The notes under the pieces were generated by a model. That model saw nothing but the letters and a program-made list of their open reading frames with translations. It was not told the DNA's origin and did no database searches. Below, piece by piece: positions 27,943-36,458 of a stretch of DNA of 64,000 bases. Each line of letters opens with the position of its first letter. Position 1 is the first letter of the stretch. A program made the translations under genes and the position numbers. This DNA is from Dehalogenimonas sp. W (GTDB taxonomy: Bacteria; Chloroflexota; Dehalococcoidia; Dehalococcoidales; Dehalococcoidaceae). The stretch is from the NCBI RefSeq assembly GCF_037094495.1, contig NZ_CP146612.1, positions 310,001 to 374,000 on the forward strand, written 5' to 3'.

Positions 27943-29517
27943 TCAGATATTTCCTTCCTGTTTATGTGTGTTAAAGATTATATGCCGTCGCCAGCGCCCG
28001 TCCGGTTCTGGATAATCCGTCCGGTAATGAGCGCCCCGGCTTTCAGTCCGGTATAACGCGGCTTCCACCAACAGGCGTCCGGTAATAATCAGGTTAGCCA
28101 GTTCGTAGTCATCGCGACTATTAAAAGTTGATCTTTGAACCAACGCATCCCAACCACCCAGCTTTTCAGCCGCCTCGGCCAGCCCGATGCAATCCCGCAG
28201 GATACCGGCTGACTGCCATAATAATTCCTGAATGTCTACCCTGTTGGGTAAAGATAGTACCCTATGAGGCACGATATCGGCAAGTCGGCGGCTGTCTGAT
28301 GCCGGCGGCAGGGGTTCTGAATCAGCTTCAGTACTATGCTTTACAATCCGCCGGGCAAATACCAGCACCTCCAGCAACGAGTTTGAGGCCAACCGGTTGG
28401 CCCCGTGGACTCCAGTGCAGGCGACCTCTCCGGCAGCATAGAGCCCGGCCAGGGAACTGGCGCCCCAGGTATTCACCCTGATGCCGCCGATCATATAGTG
28501 GGCCGCCGGAGCAACGGGAATTAAATCCCGGGTGATATCCAGTTTGTTCGCCAGGCAATGCCGGTATATTTGCGGAAAGCGCGTAAGAACCAGCGTTGCA
28601 GGCAGATGAGTCACATCCAGATAAACGTGGTCAGCGCCGGTGCGGCTCATTTCAGACACAATCGCCCGCGACACGATATCCCGGGGCGCAAGTTCTGCCT
28701 GAGGGGTATAATCCGCCATAAAACGCCGGCCATCTGCCGACCTCAGCAGACCGCCCTCGCCCCGGACGGATTCGGAGATTAAAAAAGGCGGCGCACCCGG
28801 TATTTTTAAGGCGGTGGGGTGAAATTGAAAGAATTCCATATCCTTGATGTCCGCGCCGGCCTGGTAGGCCAGCGCCACCCCGTCTCCAGTGGCGATATCC
28901 GGATTGGTGGTCAAACTGAACAGCTGCCCGGCACCACCGGTAGCCATTATGAGGAAGCGGCAGGAATAAGCTTGGCGTTCACTCCCGCCATTTAAGCTTG
29001 ACAATGTCTCAACGCCGCAGACACGGCCGCCGATCTGCTTGATGGAGGTTACCAGGCAGTGTTCCAAAATCGGGATTCCCGCCGCCCTAACTCCGGCTGA
29101 CAGCGTCTCTTCAATATGCCGCCCCGTTGCGTCACCACCGGCATGAAGAATGCGAGGCATAGAATGGGCGGCTTCCAGCGTGAGGGCGACCTCACCTTCA
29201 ACGGTATCAAAGGGAACGCCGAGTTCAATCAAATCCTTGATTCCCAGCGCAGCCTCACGAACCAGAATCCTGACTGCCGCCTCTTCACTGAGGCCGGCGC
29301 CAGCATTCATTGTGTCTTTGAAATGAAGTTCGGCGGAGTCTCCGGCGCCTATGGCCGCGGCGATACCGCCCTGTGCATAGCGGGTGTTACATTCTTCAAT
29401 GGTGCCTTTGGTAACAATGAGTACTGAGCCATGACGGGAAGCGAGCAGGGAACTGTATAGACCGGCAATGCCGGAACCGACAATAATATAGTCGTACACC
29501 GCCAATTCGGCCTCCAT
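27943..29517 (-). CDS. nadB: L-aspartate oxidase
   Basis: It oxidises aspartate to iminoaspartate for quinolinate synthesis. The FAD-binding loop IVGSGIAGLYSSLLA is at the N-terminus. Family motifs DVTHLP, FQFHPTAL, SESVRGEGG and GANRLASNSLLE follow. At 524 residues it has the usual length. It can use acceptors other than oxygen, which suits an anaerobe. nadB-nadC form an operon. Confidence 0.96.
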   Translation of the reverse strand: MEAELAVYDYIIVGSGIAGLYSSLLASRHGSVLIVTKGTIEECNTRYAQGGIAAAIGAGDSAELHFKDTMNAGAGLSEEAAVRILVREAALGIKDLIELGVPFDTVEGEVALTLEAAHSMPRILHAGGDATGRHIEETLSAGVRAAGIPILEHCLVTSIKQIGGRVCGVETLSSLNGGSERQAYSCRFLIMATGGAGQLFSLTTNPDIATGDGVALAYQAGADIKDMEFFQFHPTALKIPGAPPFLISESVRGEGGLLRSADGRRFMADYTPQAELAPRDIVSRAIVSEMSRTGADHVYLDVTHLPATLVLTRFPQIYRHCLANKLDITRDLIPVAPAAHYMIGGIRVNTWGASSLAGLYAAGEVACTGVHGANRLASNSLLEVLVFARRIVKHSTEADSEPLPPASDSRRLADIVPHRVLSLPNRVDIQELLWQSAGILRDCIGLAEAAEKLGGWDALVQRSTFNSRDDYELANLIITGRLLVEAALYRTESRGAHYRTDYPEPDGRWRRHIIFNTHKQEGNI

Positions 29518-29635
29518 TTAATACCCGGCATCAGTTGCCGCCAACCTGGGGGAACGTTAGCTGAACTCAACACGGAACTCTGTTGCTTGGGATTTTCTCA
29601 CCCGGCGCAAACCGAACCCGTAACAATGATTATGT

Positions 29636-29917
29636 CTAAGCAGCCGGTTCTTCCTGTTCCTGTTTCATGGCGACACCAGCCCGGACCAGGCGCAACAACG
29701 CACCGGACTCGGTTTTGATGACTAGTGTTTTTTCATCAAGGGCTTCAATAGTGCCGTATATGCCGCCGATAGTGACAATCCGATCGCCCCTTTTCAGATC
29801 CGCCAGCATATCCTGCTGTTGTTTCTGCCGTTTTTGCTGCGGCCGAATAATCAACAGATAAAAACCGGCGAACATCAGCAGCATGAAGCCTAAAAGCGTC
29901 AAAGTTTCATTATTCAT
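29636..29917 (-). CDS. yajC: preprotein translocase accessory subunit YajC
   Basis: YajC is a small partner of SecDF. I chose the ATG at 29917 because GGAG precedes it; it yields 93 residues. The single membrane helix near the N-terminus (LLGFMLLMFAGFYLLIIRP) is followed by QQKRQKQQQDMLADLKRGD and the SH3-like part RIVTIGGIYGTIEAL. It lies just after miaB, and secD/secF are not nearby. Confidence 0.93.
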   Translation of the reverse strand: MNNETLTLLGFMLLMFAGFYLLIIRPQQKRQKQQQDMLADLKRGDRIVTIGGIYGTIEALDEKTLVIKTESGALLRLVRAGVAMKQEQEEPAA

Positions 29918-29928
29918 ATCAAGTCTCC

Positions 29929-31182
29929 TTAAGTGCCGTCGGTCACCAATTCCCCTCGCAACGACCACGGACCGGCGGCGTTAATTCTAATATTGACCAA
30001 TTGACCTTTAAGTGCCAACCGGCTTTCAAAGAACACCAGTTTACCATGTCTCTCACGGCCCCGCCACTTGCCCTTAGCTTCGTTCTCCACCAGCACCTCG
30101 GTAACGGTACCCACCATGGATTGATTATTGGCCTCAGCAATACCCGTCTGCAGAACCTCTAAATCCGCCAGGCGGCGGGATTTTTCCGCCGCTGGCACAT
30201 CATCGTCATATTTCTCGGCGGCCTCTGTCCCGGGTCGGGGCGAATATACAGCGGAATGGACGGCGTCAAAACGTAAATCCTCAATCAGTCTGCGGGTGTT
30301 GAGATACTGTGCCTCAGACTCGCCGGGGAACCCCACAATAACGTCCGTAGTCAGTGAAATATCAGGTACTGATCGGCGGATACAGGCCACCAGCGCCCGG
30401 TATTCAGCCGAGGTATAACCCCGCCGCATCCGCCTTAAAACCTCATCATCGCCAGCCTGAACCGGCAGATTTATGGCAGGACAGACTTTGCTCAAGGTGC
30501 CGATAGCCGTAATTAAACGGTCGCTCATGTCTTTGGGGTGGTTGGTCAGAAAGCGCAACCGCCGTAATCCCTCAATGCCATTAAGCGCTGCCAGCAGGTC
30601 AGCCAGGTCAGGCTCACCCGGCAAGCCCTGGCCATACGCGTTGACATTCTGTCCCAGCAGCGTCACTTCCCGGGCGCCACGCGCCACGAGTTCCCTGACT
30701 TCAGCCGTCAGTTCATCCAAAAGCCGTGAGGTTTCCCGGCCGCGACGGTAAGGCACGATGCAGTAGGAACAAAAGTTATCGCAACCCTGGACGATGGGTA
30801 CCAAAACTGAAACGTCGGGTTTCTCGGGTAAAGTATCCTGAGGTATTTCATCCAGAAAATCAGGCAGCGCTCCCGCGTTGAAAAAATAGTCCACCATGGG
30901 ATACTGTTTTTTCATTGCCGCAATGTCTTCACCGACCATGCAGCCGGTAAGAGCCACTTTCAATGCCGGACGCTGAGCCTTTAATTTTTTCAATATCGCC
31001 AGCCGGTTGGTTATACGCTCCTCCGCACTTTGCCGCACGGCACAACTGATAAGTAGCACCAAATCCGCCTGATCAGGCTCGTCCACTGGAAAGTAACCCT
31101 TGCGCCCCAAAATTGTTTCCAGTCTTTCGGCTTCTGACTGGTTCATCTGGCAGCCGATGGTAAATATATGATATTCGGGCAT
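29929..31182 (-). CDS. miaB: tRNA-2-methylthio-N6-dimethylallyladenosine synthase
   Basis: This radical-SAM methylthiotransferase modifies A37 of tRNAs reading U-initial codons. The 417 residues have the N-terminal UPF0004 domain with TIGCQMNQSEAE and TGCMVG, the radical-SAM cluster CDNFCSYC, and a C-terminal TRAM domain (KGKWRGRERHGKLVFFES). MiaB is more likely than MtaB because of the CQMN motif, although the protein is a little shorter than E. coli MiaB. Confidence 0.93.
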   Translation of the reverse strand: MPEYHIFTIGCQMNQSEAERLETILGRKGYFPVDEPDQADLVLLISCAVRQSAEERITNRLAILKKLKAQRPALKVALTGCMVGEDIAAMKKQYPMVDYFFNAGALPDFLDEIPQDTLPEKPDVSVLVPIVQGCDNFCSYCIVPYRRGRETSRLLDELTAEVRELVARGAREVTLLGQNVNAYGQGLPGEPDLADLLAALNGIEGLRRLRFLTNHPKDMSDRLITAIGTLSKVCPAINLPVQAGDDEVLRRMRRGYTSAEYRALVACIRRSVPDISLTTDVIVGFPGESEAQYLNTRRLIEDLRFDAVHSAVYSPRPGTEAAEKYDDDVPAAEKSRRLADLEVLQTGIAEANNQSMVGTVTEVLVENEAKGKWRGRERHGKLVFFESRLALKGQLVNIRINAAGPWSLRGELVTDGT

Positions 31183-31324
31183 TGGATGTCCTTTTAAAAT
31201 GTCCTATAACGGATTTATTATTCAAGCTGGGGCGGTATTGCGGGCAAATCCGTTAACCGCCGCCGCAGAATAATCAATACGGAATATAATCTAACATAAA
31301 CCGGTGTAACACGTCAGCCAAAAC

Positions 31325-31361
31325 AAAAAAACCTGCCGCCCCTAAACAGAGGCGGCAGGTA
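31325..31361 (-). terminator. rho-independent terminator
   Basis: On the minus strand a 10-base-pair stem (ACCTGCCGCC with GGCGGCAGGT) is followed by seven T. It ends the helical unknown gene. Confidence 0.9.
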
Positions 31362-31391
31362 GAGGCACAACCAGTGTGGTTAACTGGATTA

Positions 31392-31934
31392 CTACTGAGG
31401 TTTGGAAATGAAGCTGGCGAAATCAAACGCGCCTTTGGGAGCGGCTTCAGTTTCTGAAAACTCCCCGGTGGACGGCCCATCATTAGCCCTGGTTTCGGCT
31501 GTCACCAGATCACTCTCATCCTGAGCGACCGGAAATTCGTTCACCGGTACCGGCGCCGGGGCTGCCTCCAGCTCCAGAGGCTCATTATCCAATTGTTCAT
31601 CCGGCAATAGTAAGTTACGAGCCAGGCTTTCGGCTTCGGCCTGACGGCCGTGAATAAAGTCATCCACCAGATCCAGCGCTTTTTCCTCAGCCTGCAACAG
31701 CACCGCCTGGCGGATTTGTTCAGCCAGTTTGGCGCCTTCATCCCGAACATTATCCTGCATATCCAGAACGATGCCCTGAAGTTTGCGACGGTATTCGTGC
31801 ATCGCCAGCGAACTGGCGCGCTGAGCCTGAACGCGGGCCTGTGAAGCTATCTGATCAATCATAGGGAAGGTATTTTGTACCGCCAGTTCAATATCCCCGG
31901 CGGGCTTTTTTTCACTTTTCTCACTGTTTTCCAC
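31392..31934 (-). CDS. unknown helical protein with acidic tail
   Basis: I do not recognise this 180-residue protein. Residues 15-110 look like long helices with many Gln, Ala, Arg and Glu (QAQRASSLAMHEYRRKLQGI), perhaps coiled coil. Residues 115-165 are Pro/Glu-rich and probably disordered. The end, FDFASFISKPQ, may be a short interaction motif. It starts at GTG after a GGAGG site, has its own terminator and seems monocistronic. Confidence 0.7.
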   Translation of the reverse strand: MENSEKSEKKPAGDIELAVQNTFPMIDQIASQARVQAQRASSLAMHEYRRKLQGIVLDMQDNVRDEGAKLAEQIRQAVLLQAEEKALDLVDDFIHGRQAEAESLARNLLLPDEQLDNEPLELEAAPAPVPVNEFPVAQDESDLVTAETRANDGPSTGEFSETEAAPKGAFDFASFISKPQ

Positions 31935-32030
31935 GGGTACGCCTCCAGATTTTTGTTCCCGTATATATCCTAACTCCGTTCAAGGGAAGGCGCAATTACC
32001 CATTAGTACCGATTTGCGCAGAAAATAGTA

Positions 32031-32061
32031 CCAAAAAAACAAAAAACCGCTGACGCGGTTT
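32031..32061 (-). terminator. rho-independent terminator of the tRNA gene
   Basis: On the minus strand a 7-base-pair stem (AAACCGC with GCGGTTT) and GTCA loop precede T-rich sequence, 28 bases after the end of the tRNA. Confidence 0.8.
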
Positions 32062-32088
32062 GATTTTGTAACATATCCAGATAAACGG

Positions 32089-32177
32089 CGGAGGGAGGGA
32101 GATTCGAACTCCCGACCCCGGTTACCCGAGGTAAGCACTTAGCAGGCGCCCGCACTAGACCACTATGCGATCCCTCC
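32089..32177 (-). tRNA. tRNA-Ser(GCT)
   Basis: The minus strand folds as a type II tRNA of 89 bases. The acceptor stem is GGAGGGA with TCCCTCC and discriminator G. The D-arm, a 5-bp anticodon stem, loop CTGCTAA (anticodon GCT for AGC/AGU), a long variable arm and the T-arm GGGAG-TTCGAAT-CTCCC are all present. CCA is not encoded; the next bases are CCG. Confidence 0.95.
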
Positions 32178-32284
32178 ACGAGACGTTTCGGAGAATAAAT
32201 ATAGCACAGAAACCGCCTGACTCTCAAACTGCCGGACGGCATCGGCACAAGCCGGCAACTTACCGACGCCGGACATGAGTTGAG

Positions 32285-32455
32285 TTAACGGCGCTGGTTG
32301 ATCTGCCGGTTACCGAACCAGTTAAGAATGTTACCCACCAGTCCCAGTAGCACACCGGTGATATACAGGGTGATGCCTTCGCCGATAAGGATACCGGCTA
32401 ATATGGAGGCTACGGAGGCTATAATAAGGCCAAGCCCAATACTTCTTAATACCAT
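32285..32455 (-). CDS. small two-helix membrane protein
   Basis: This 56-residue reading frame has GGAG ten bases before its ATG. Two hydrophobic segments are visible (LGLIIASVASILAGILIG and LYITGVLLGLVGNILNW), with a basic tail NRQINQRR. I know no named family; its size and shape resemble small membrane proteins of unknown role. It is divergent from rsfS. Confidence 0.6.
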   Translation of the reverse strand: MVLRSIGLGLIIASVASILAGILIGEGITLYITGVLLGLVGNILNWFGNRQINQRR

Positions 32456-32501
32456 AACTTTTTGTCTCCTTTCACTGCGGATACGCGCAGGCCAGTTAAT
32501 A

Positions 32502-32510
32502 TGATATACT
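32502..32510 (+). promoter_or_regulatory. extended -10 promoter of rsfS
   Basis: TGATATACT is an extended -10 element. It would start RNA near 32517, placing the GGAG site and a CTG codon of rsfS in a short leader. The -35 is weak. Confidence 0.55.
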
Positions 32511-32523
32511 AAACTCCAATCTA

Positions 32524-32889
32524 TTGGTAGGAGAAAACACTCTGGAAGCTATTGATCTGGCCCGGCGTATCGCTGACATCGCAATGGAAAAACAAGCGGA
32601 GGATATCATCATTACCGATGTCCGCGGTTTGTCCAGTATAACCGACTATCAGGTGACCCTGTCAGCCGACAACCAGCGTCTGGCTCGGGCGATACTTGAT
32701 GACGTCGTTGACAAACTCAAGAAGGAAAACATCAGACCGCTTTTCTCCGAAATAAGCGGACAGGACGCTGACTGGCTGATTCTGGACTACGGTGCTGTAA
32801 TGTTGCACATCTTCACACCTCAAAAACGGGTCTTTTTTGACTTTGACCGCCTGTGGCCTGAAGCCAAGACGGTACTGGCGCTTCAATAA
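32524..32889 (+). CDS. rsfS: ribosome silencing factor (Iojap family)
   Basis: RsfS binds L14 and blocks subunit joining in slow growth. The family core is seen: ARRIADIAMEKQAEDIIITD, VRGLSSITDYQVTLSADN and GQDADWLILDYGAVMLHIF. The frame opens with TTG at 32524, but GTAGGAG lies just inside it and is ideally spaced for the CTG at 32542, which would give 115 residues. The start is therefore uncertain, and no ATG or GTG fits. Confidence 0.92.
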   Translation: MVGENTLEAIDLARRIADIAMEKQAEDIIITDVRGLSSITDYQVTLSADNQRLARAILDDVVDKLKKENIRPLFSEISGQDADWLILDYGAVMLHIFTPQKRVFFDFDRLWPEAKTVLALQ

Positions 32890-32924
32890 AGTTTCATTCA
32901 AAGACGCCTTTTTAAACGACTTCC

Positions 32925-33692
32925 CTATTCCATCACCCTTCGCCGCATCACCATTGAGGCCAGCAGAAACAAAGCCACCGTCGTGCCTGCAATTATCAGA
33001 AACGATGTTGCTGTTGTTGAGTTAAAATCCCCGGTCACCAAAGACCGCATCAGGTTAACCGACGGCGTTAACGGCAGAAACGGGCTGATGTCAGACACAA
33101 CCGCCGGCAACCGGTCAAGCGGGAAAAAGGCGCCGGAGAAAAAACTCATCGGGGCAATAAACAGCGTGAAATAGTAGTTAAAGCTGTAAACCGACGAGGC
33201 GAACGATACAAATACGATCGCCATACTGGAAAACAACAACCCCACTATGAATGCCACTGCTGGAATCAATAAGGCCCACCAAGAATCCAGCAGACCGAAT
33301 ATTAGGGCTACCGAAAGAATAATGGTGGCAGTAATGATGGAGCGCGTAGCCCCCCAGAGCACTTCGCCGCTGACGATATCTTCAAGGGTCAGCGGAGTCG
33401 CCATGATGGCATCGTAAGTCCGACGATATTCCATACGAAAATAAGCCCCGTAAGTACATTCAAAAGTTGCCGTCGTCATCGCATAAGCCGCCAACACCCC
33501 GGGCACAATATAATTGATGTATTCAGTACCATCAATGACACCCATATAAGCCCCAAAACCCAATCCCACCGCCAGCAATAACAGCACCGGTTCAATCATA
33601 AAGGCCGGCGCCAATGACCACCATAACCGCAAGAATACGTCACGATTACGCCGCCACATATGAATGGCCCGGAAGGTCGGCAGGCGAATCAT
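32925..33692 (-). CDS. ABC-2 type transporter permease
   Basis: This 255-residue membrane protein has six hydrophobic segments and resembles NodJ/DrrB-type permeases (YIVPGVLAAYAMTTATFECT, YRRTYDAIMATPLTLEDIV, PMSFFSGAFFPLDRLP). It pairs with the ATPase encoded upstream, with a four-base overlap. The exported substrate, perhaps a lipid, drug or glycan, cannot be told. Confidence 0.9.
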   Translation of the reverse strand: MIRLPTFRAIHMWRRNRDVFLRLWWSLAPAFMIEPVLLLLAVGLGFGAYMGVIDGTEYINYIVPGVLAAYAMTTATFECTYGAYFRMEYRRTYDAIMATPLTLEDIVSGEVLWGATRSIITATIILSVALIFGLLDSWWALLIPAVAFIVGLLFSSMAIVFVSFASSVYSFNYYFTLFIAPMSFFSGAFFPLDRLPAVVSDISPFLPLTPSVNLMRSLVTGDFNSTTATSFLIIAGTTVALFLLASMVMRRRVME

Positions 33693-34603
33693 TCTACCAA
33701 TGCCCTTCCGGTGAGCCGCATGAATACATCTTCCAGCGTCCCCAGGCGTTGCCAGGCCCGGTAACCCCGGGTGGTAAGGTCAGTGCATAGATTGCCGGCA
33801 TCGGCATGAAAGACCTGAATCAGGCTTTCCGCCGGTTCTGCATCAAGACCACGTTTCTTCAGGTCTGCCAGCATCTGTTCCGCCTCGGCGGCTTCAGGCA
33901 GTATTTCCACCACTTCCTGGCCCACATGCTGTAAAACCATTGCTTTGGGAGTATCCAACGCCAGAATCCGGCCCTGGTACATTACCGCGACCCGGTCGGA
34001 TAATACCGCGGCTTCGTCCATATTCTGTGTAGTCAGCAGCAGTGTCACGCCCCGTTCCTGGAGTTCTCTGAGCTTCTGCCAGACCAGGTTGCGTGACTGA
34101 GGGTCCAACCCCACGGACGGCTCATCCAGAATAATGATTTTGGGATTATTGAGCAGACTGCGGGCCAAAAGCAACCGGCGCTTCATCCCGCCGGATAAGG
34201 TTTTGATCTGGCCGTTGGCTTTGTGTTCCAGTTTAAAAAGGCTCAGTACATCATGACTGCGCCGTAACGCTTCCGCCCGCGGAATCTCAAAATAGCGGGC
34301 AAAAGAAGTCAGGTTTTCAATGACCGAAAGTTCCGGGTCAAGATTGTCGCCCTGAGGTACGACGCCGAAAGAAGCTTTGATTCGCCGCGGTTCTTTGGCC
34401 AAATCCAGACCCATGACCTTAATGGAGCCGCTGGTTATCGGAGAAATAGTGGTCAGCATTTTGACCAGAGTGGTCTTGCCGGCGCCATTAGGCCCCAGCA
34501 ATCCGAAACACTCCCCTTCCATGATGTCCAAGGAAAGGCCGTCAACCGCCGTAAAATCCTTGAACCGTTTGGTCAGATTAGAAATTTCAATAATGGCGGA
34601 CAT
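33689..34603 (-). CDS. ABC transporter ATP-binding protein (NodI/DrrA-like)
   Basis: The 304 residues contain Walker A GPNGAGKTT, the Q-loop VVPQGD, the signature LSGGMKRRLLLARSL, Walker B IIILDEPSVGLD and the H-loop region LLLTTQNMDEA, followed by a C-terminal domain typical of DrrA-type exporters. There is no ribosome binding site; a TGATATTAT element ends six bases before the ATG, suggesting a leaderless mRNA. Confidence 0.94.
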   Translation of the reverse strand: MSAIIEISNLTKRFKDFTAVDGLSLDIMEGECFGLLGPNGAGKTTLVKMLTTISPITSGSIKVMGLDLAKEPRRIKASFGVVPQGDNLDPELSVIENLTSFARYFEIPRAEALRRSHDVLSLFKLEHKANGQIKTLSGGMKRRLLLARSLLNNPKIIILDEPSVGLDPQSRNLVWQKLRELQERGVTLLLTTQNMDEAAVLSDRVAVMYQGRILALDTPKAMVLQHVGQEVVEILPEAAEAEQMLADLKKRGLDAEPAESLIQVFHADAGNLCTDLTTRGYRAWQRLGTLEDVFMRLTGRALVE

Positions 34604-34609
34604 TTGTTA

Positions 34610-34618
34610 ATAATATCA
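34610..34618 (-). promoter_or_regulatory. extended -10 promoter, leaderless ABC transporter operon
   Basis: Minus-strand TGA-TATTAT (34618-34610) is followed by six bases and then the ATG at 34603. RNA would begin at or beside the start codon. Confidence 0.55.
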
Positions 34619-34653
34619 CCGGCACCTGCCCGGCACAAAACCAGACCCGATTT

Positions 34654-36351
34654 TTAGCTCATCGTGCCCTGACGCAGGCTGTTGAGCAGGTACTGGATTT
34701 CAGTGGCGGAAACACCGTAGCGGTGCAAAGCATGGCGGGTGATTTCCAAACTGGCTTCAAACTGGGGTCTGACCAATTCATTAACCCCGATGTCCTTGAG
34801 TATTTCCGCGTCCCGATCACGTTCTACCCGGGCCACGATATCCAGCCGGGGATTAAGTTTACGAGCGTTCTTAACGGTAAGCTCCACATCCATGAAACCG
34901 GGGTAGGTGCACACCAGCAATTTCGCTTTTTCCAACTGGGCGTGGGCCAGTATTTCCGGATTTGAAGCATCGCCGTAAATACAGGGGACGCCTTCGCGCC
35001 GCAATTCGGCAATCTTTTTGGGGTCAAGTTCAATGACCAGATAAGTCAGGTTTCGTCGCTTGAGCACTTTCGTCAGGGCGGCCGCCGACCGGCCGTGTCC
35101 GCAAATTACGGCATGCCCGGATAATTCCTTGATGGAACGGACGCTGGTGACTTCACCCCTCTGATTGAAAAATCGCCGGCCTAATGAGGTGTTTTCCAGC
35201 CGATGGTACAGGTTATTGCCTAACCCGATCAGAAACGGCGTTAAAATCATGGTGGTGATAGCGGCACCCAGTGTCAGTGAATAAGTTGAATCTCTCAGCA
35301 CCCCTGAAGCCACCCCGACCCCGGCCAGCACAAAGCTGAACTCTCCAATCTGACTTAAACCAAAACCGGTGGCCATGGAAGTCCGTGCACTATAACCAAA
35401 AACCCAGGGCACGGCTGCACTGATAAAGAATTTCGTTACTAAAATAAACAACACCACTCCGGCAATCAACATGGGATTATCAAAGATAAACGACAAATCA
35501 GCCAGCGTACCCAGCGAAACGAAAAACAGAGCGCCGAAGGCGTCCCGGAACGGGACGATATCAGCCAGAGCCTGCCGGGCAAAACTGGACTGGCCGATCA
35601 AAAGGCCGGCGATAAACGCTCCGACCGCGGCTGAAACACCGAAAAACTCCGCGGCAATAGCAGCAGCCAACGACAGCGAAACGACAGTAATCAGAAATAA
35701 TTCCCGGGAACGAACCCGCGCTACTCTTTCCAGTATCCGGGGCAGCAGCCAGAACCCCAGCGCCGCCATCGCGGCGATAAAAGCCAGCGCCTTGCCACCG
35801 GCGGTGATAAGCGCCGGGCCGATGTCGGCATCTTCAATACCCAGGGTCGGCAGAATAATCATCATGGGCACCAGCGAAAGGTCCTGTACCAGCAGAATAC
35901 CGGTCATAATCCTACCGTGAGTGGTATCCAGTTCGCCGCGCTCCATCAGTAATTTCAAAACAATCAGAGTTGAACTGAGAGATACCAAAAACCCGAAAAA
36001 TACGGATTCGGCGGCACCCCAGCCTAATAACTGACCCAGACCGAAGCCAGCAGCAGCTGTGAGCAGTATCTGGCCTGCCCCGCCGAGAATGGCCACAGGG
36101 CCGATGCGCCGCAGTTCTTCCAGAGAAAATTCCAGTCCCAGGGTAAATAAAAGGAGAATAACCCCGATACCGGCCATAGCCTCAATAGCTGCTGTATCCT
36201 GTACCAGGCCAAGCCCGTGTGGACTGACCAGCATCCCGGCAAACAGGTACCCAAGAAGAACCGGCAGTTTTAACCGATGCGCCAGCACACCGCCAAGCAC
36301 TGCGGCTACCAGCACAATGATTATCTCTACTCCAAAATCAAGATGGCCCAA
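34654..36351 (-). CDS. CPA2-family cation/proton antiporter with TrkA-N domain
   Basis: The 565 residues have about 12 membrane segments up to residue 385 (KefB/C-like, with GVILLLFTLGLEFSLEELRR and FFGVSAAVGAFIAGLLIGQS). A cytoplasmic RCK/TrkA-N domain follows (HAVICGHGRSAAALTKVLK, EGVPCIYGDASNPEILAHA), which binds a nucleotide. It probably exchanges K+ or Na+ for protons. Translation starts at TTG after CGGAG. Confidence 0.92.
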   Translation of the reverse strand: MGHLDFGVEIIIVLVAAVLGGVLAHRLKLPVLLGYLFAGMLVSPHGLGLVQDTAAIEAMAGIGVILLLFTLGLEFSLEELRRIGPVAILGGAGQILLTAAAGFGLGQLLGWGAAESVFFGFLVSLSSTLIVLKLLMERGELDTTHGRIMTGILLVQDLSLVPMMIILPTLGIEDADIGPALITAGGKALAFIAAMAALGFWLLPRILERVARVRSRELFLITVVSLSLAAAIAAEFFGVSAAVGAFIAGLLIGQSSFARQALADIVPFRDAFGALFFVSLGTLADLSFIFDNPMLIAGVVLFILVTKFFISAAVPWVFGYSARTSMATGFGLSQIGEFSFVLAGVGVASGVLRDSTYSLTLGAAITTMILTPFLIGLGNNLYHRLENTSLGRRFFNQRGEVTSVRSIKELSGHAVICGHGRSAAALTKVLKRRNLTYLVIELDPKKIAELRREGVPCIYGDASNPEILAHAQLEKAKLLVCTYPGFMDVELTVKNARKLNPRLDIVARVERDRDAEILKDIGVNELVRPQFEASLEITRHALHRYGVSATEIQYLLNSLRQGTMS

Positions 36352-36441
36352 GAGCGGCTCCGATTACCTCAAGATGGTCAATTTTAACATAATCATGTCT
36401 AAGACGGTTAGATTACAGCTTTAACCACCGCCCGGCGGGTG

Positions 36442-36450
36442 TGATATACT
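36442..36450 (+). promoter_or_regulatory. extended -10 promoter of argC
   Basis: TGATATACT ends eight bases before the argC ATG. If RNA starts about seven bases after the box, the leader is only one to three bases and the AGGG sequence before the ATG would mostly be lost. Confidence 0.55.
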
Positions 36451-36458
36451 AGGGAATC

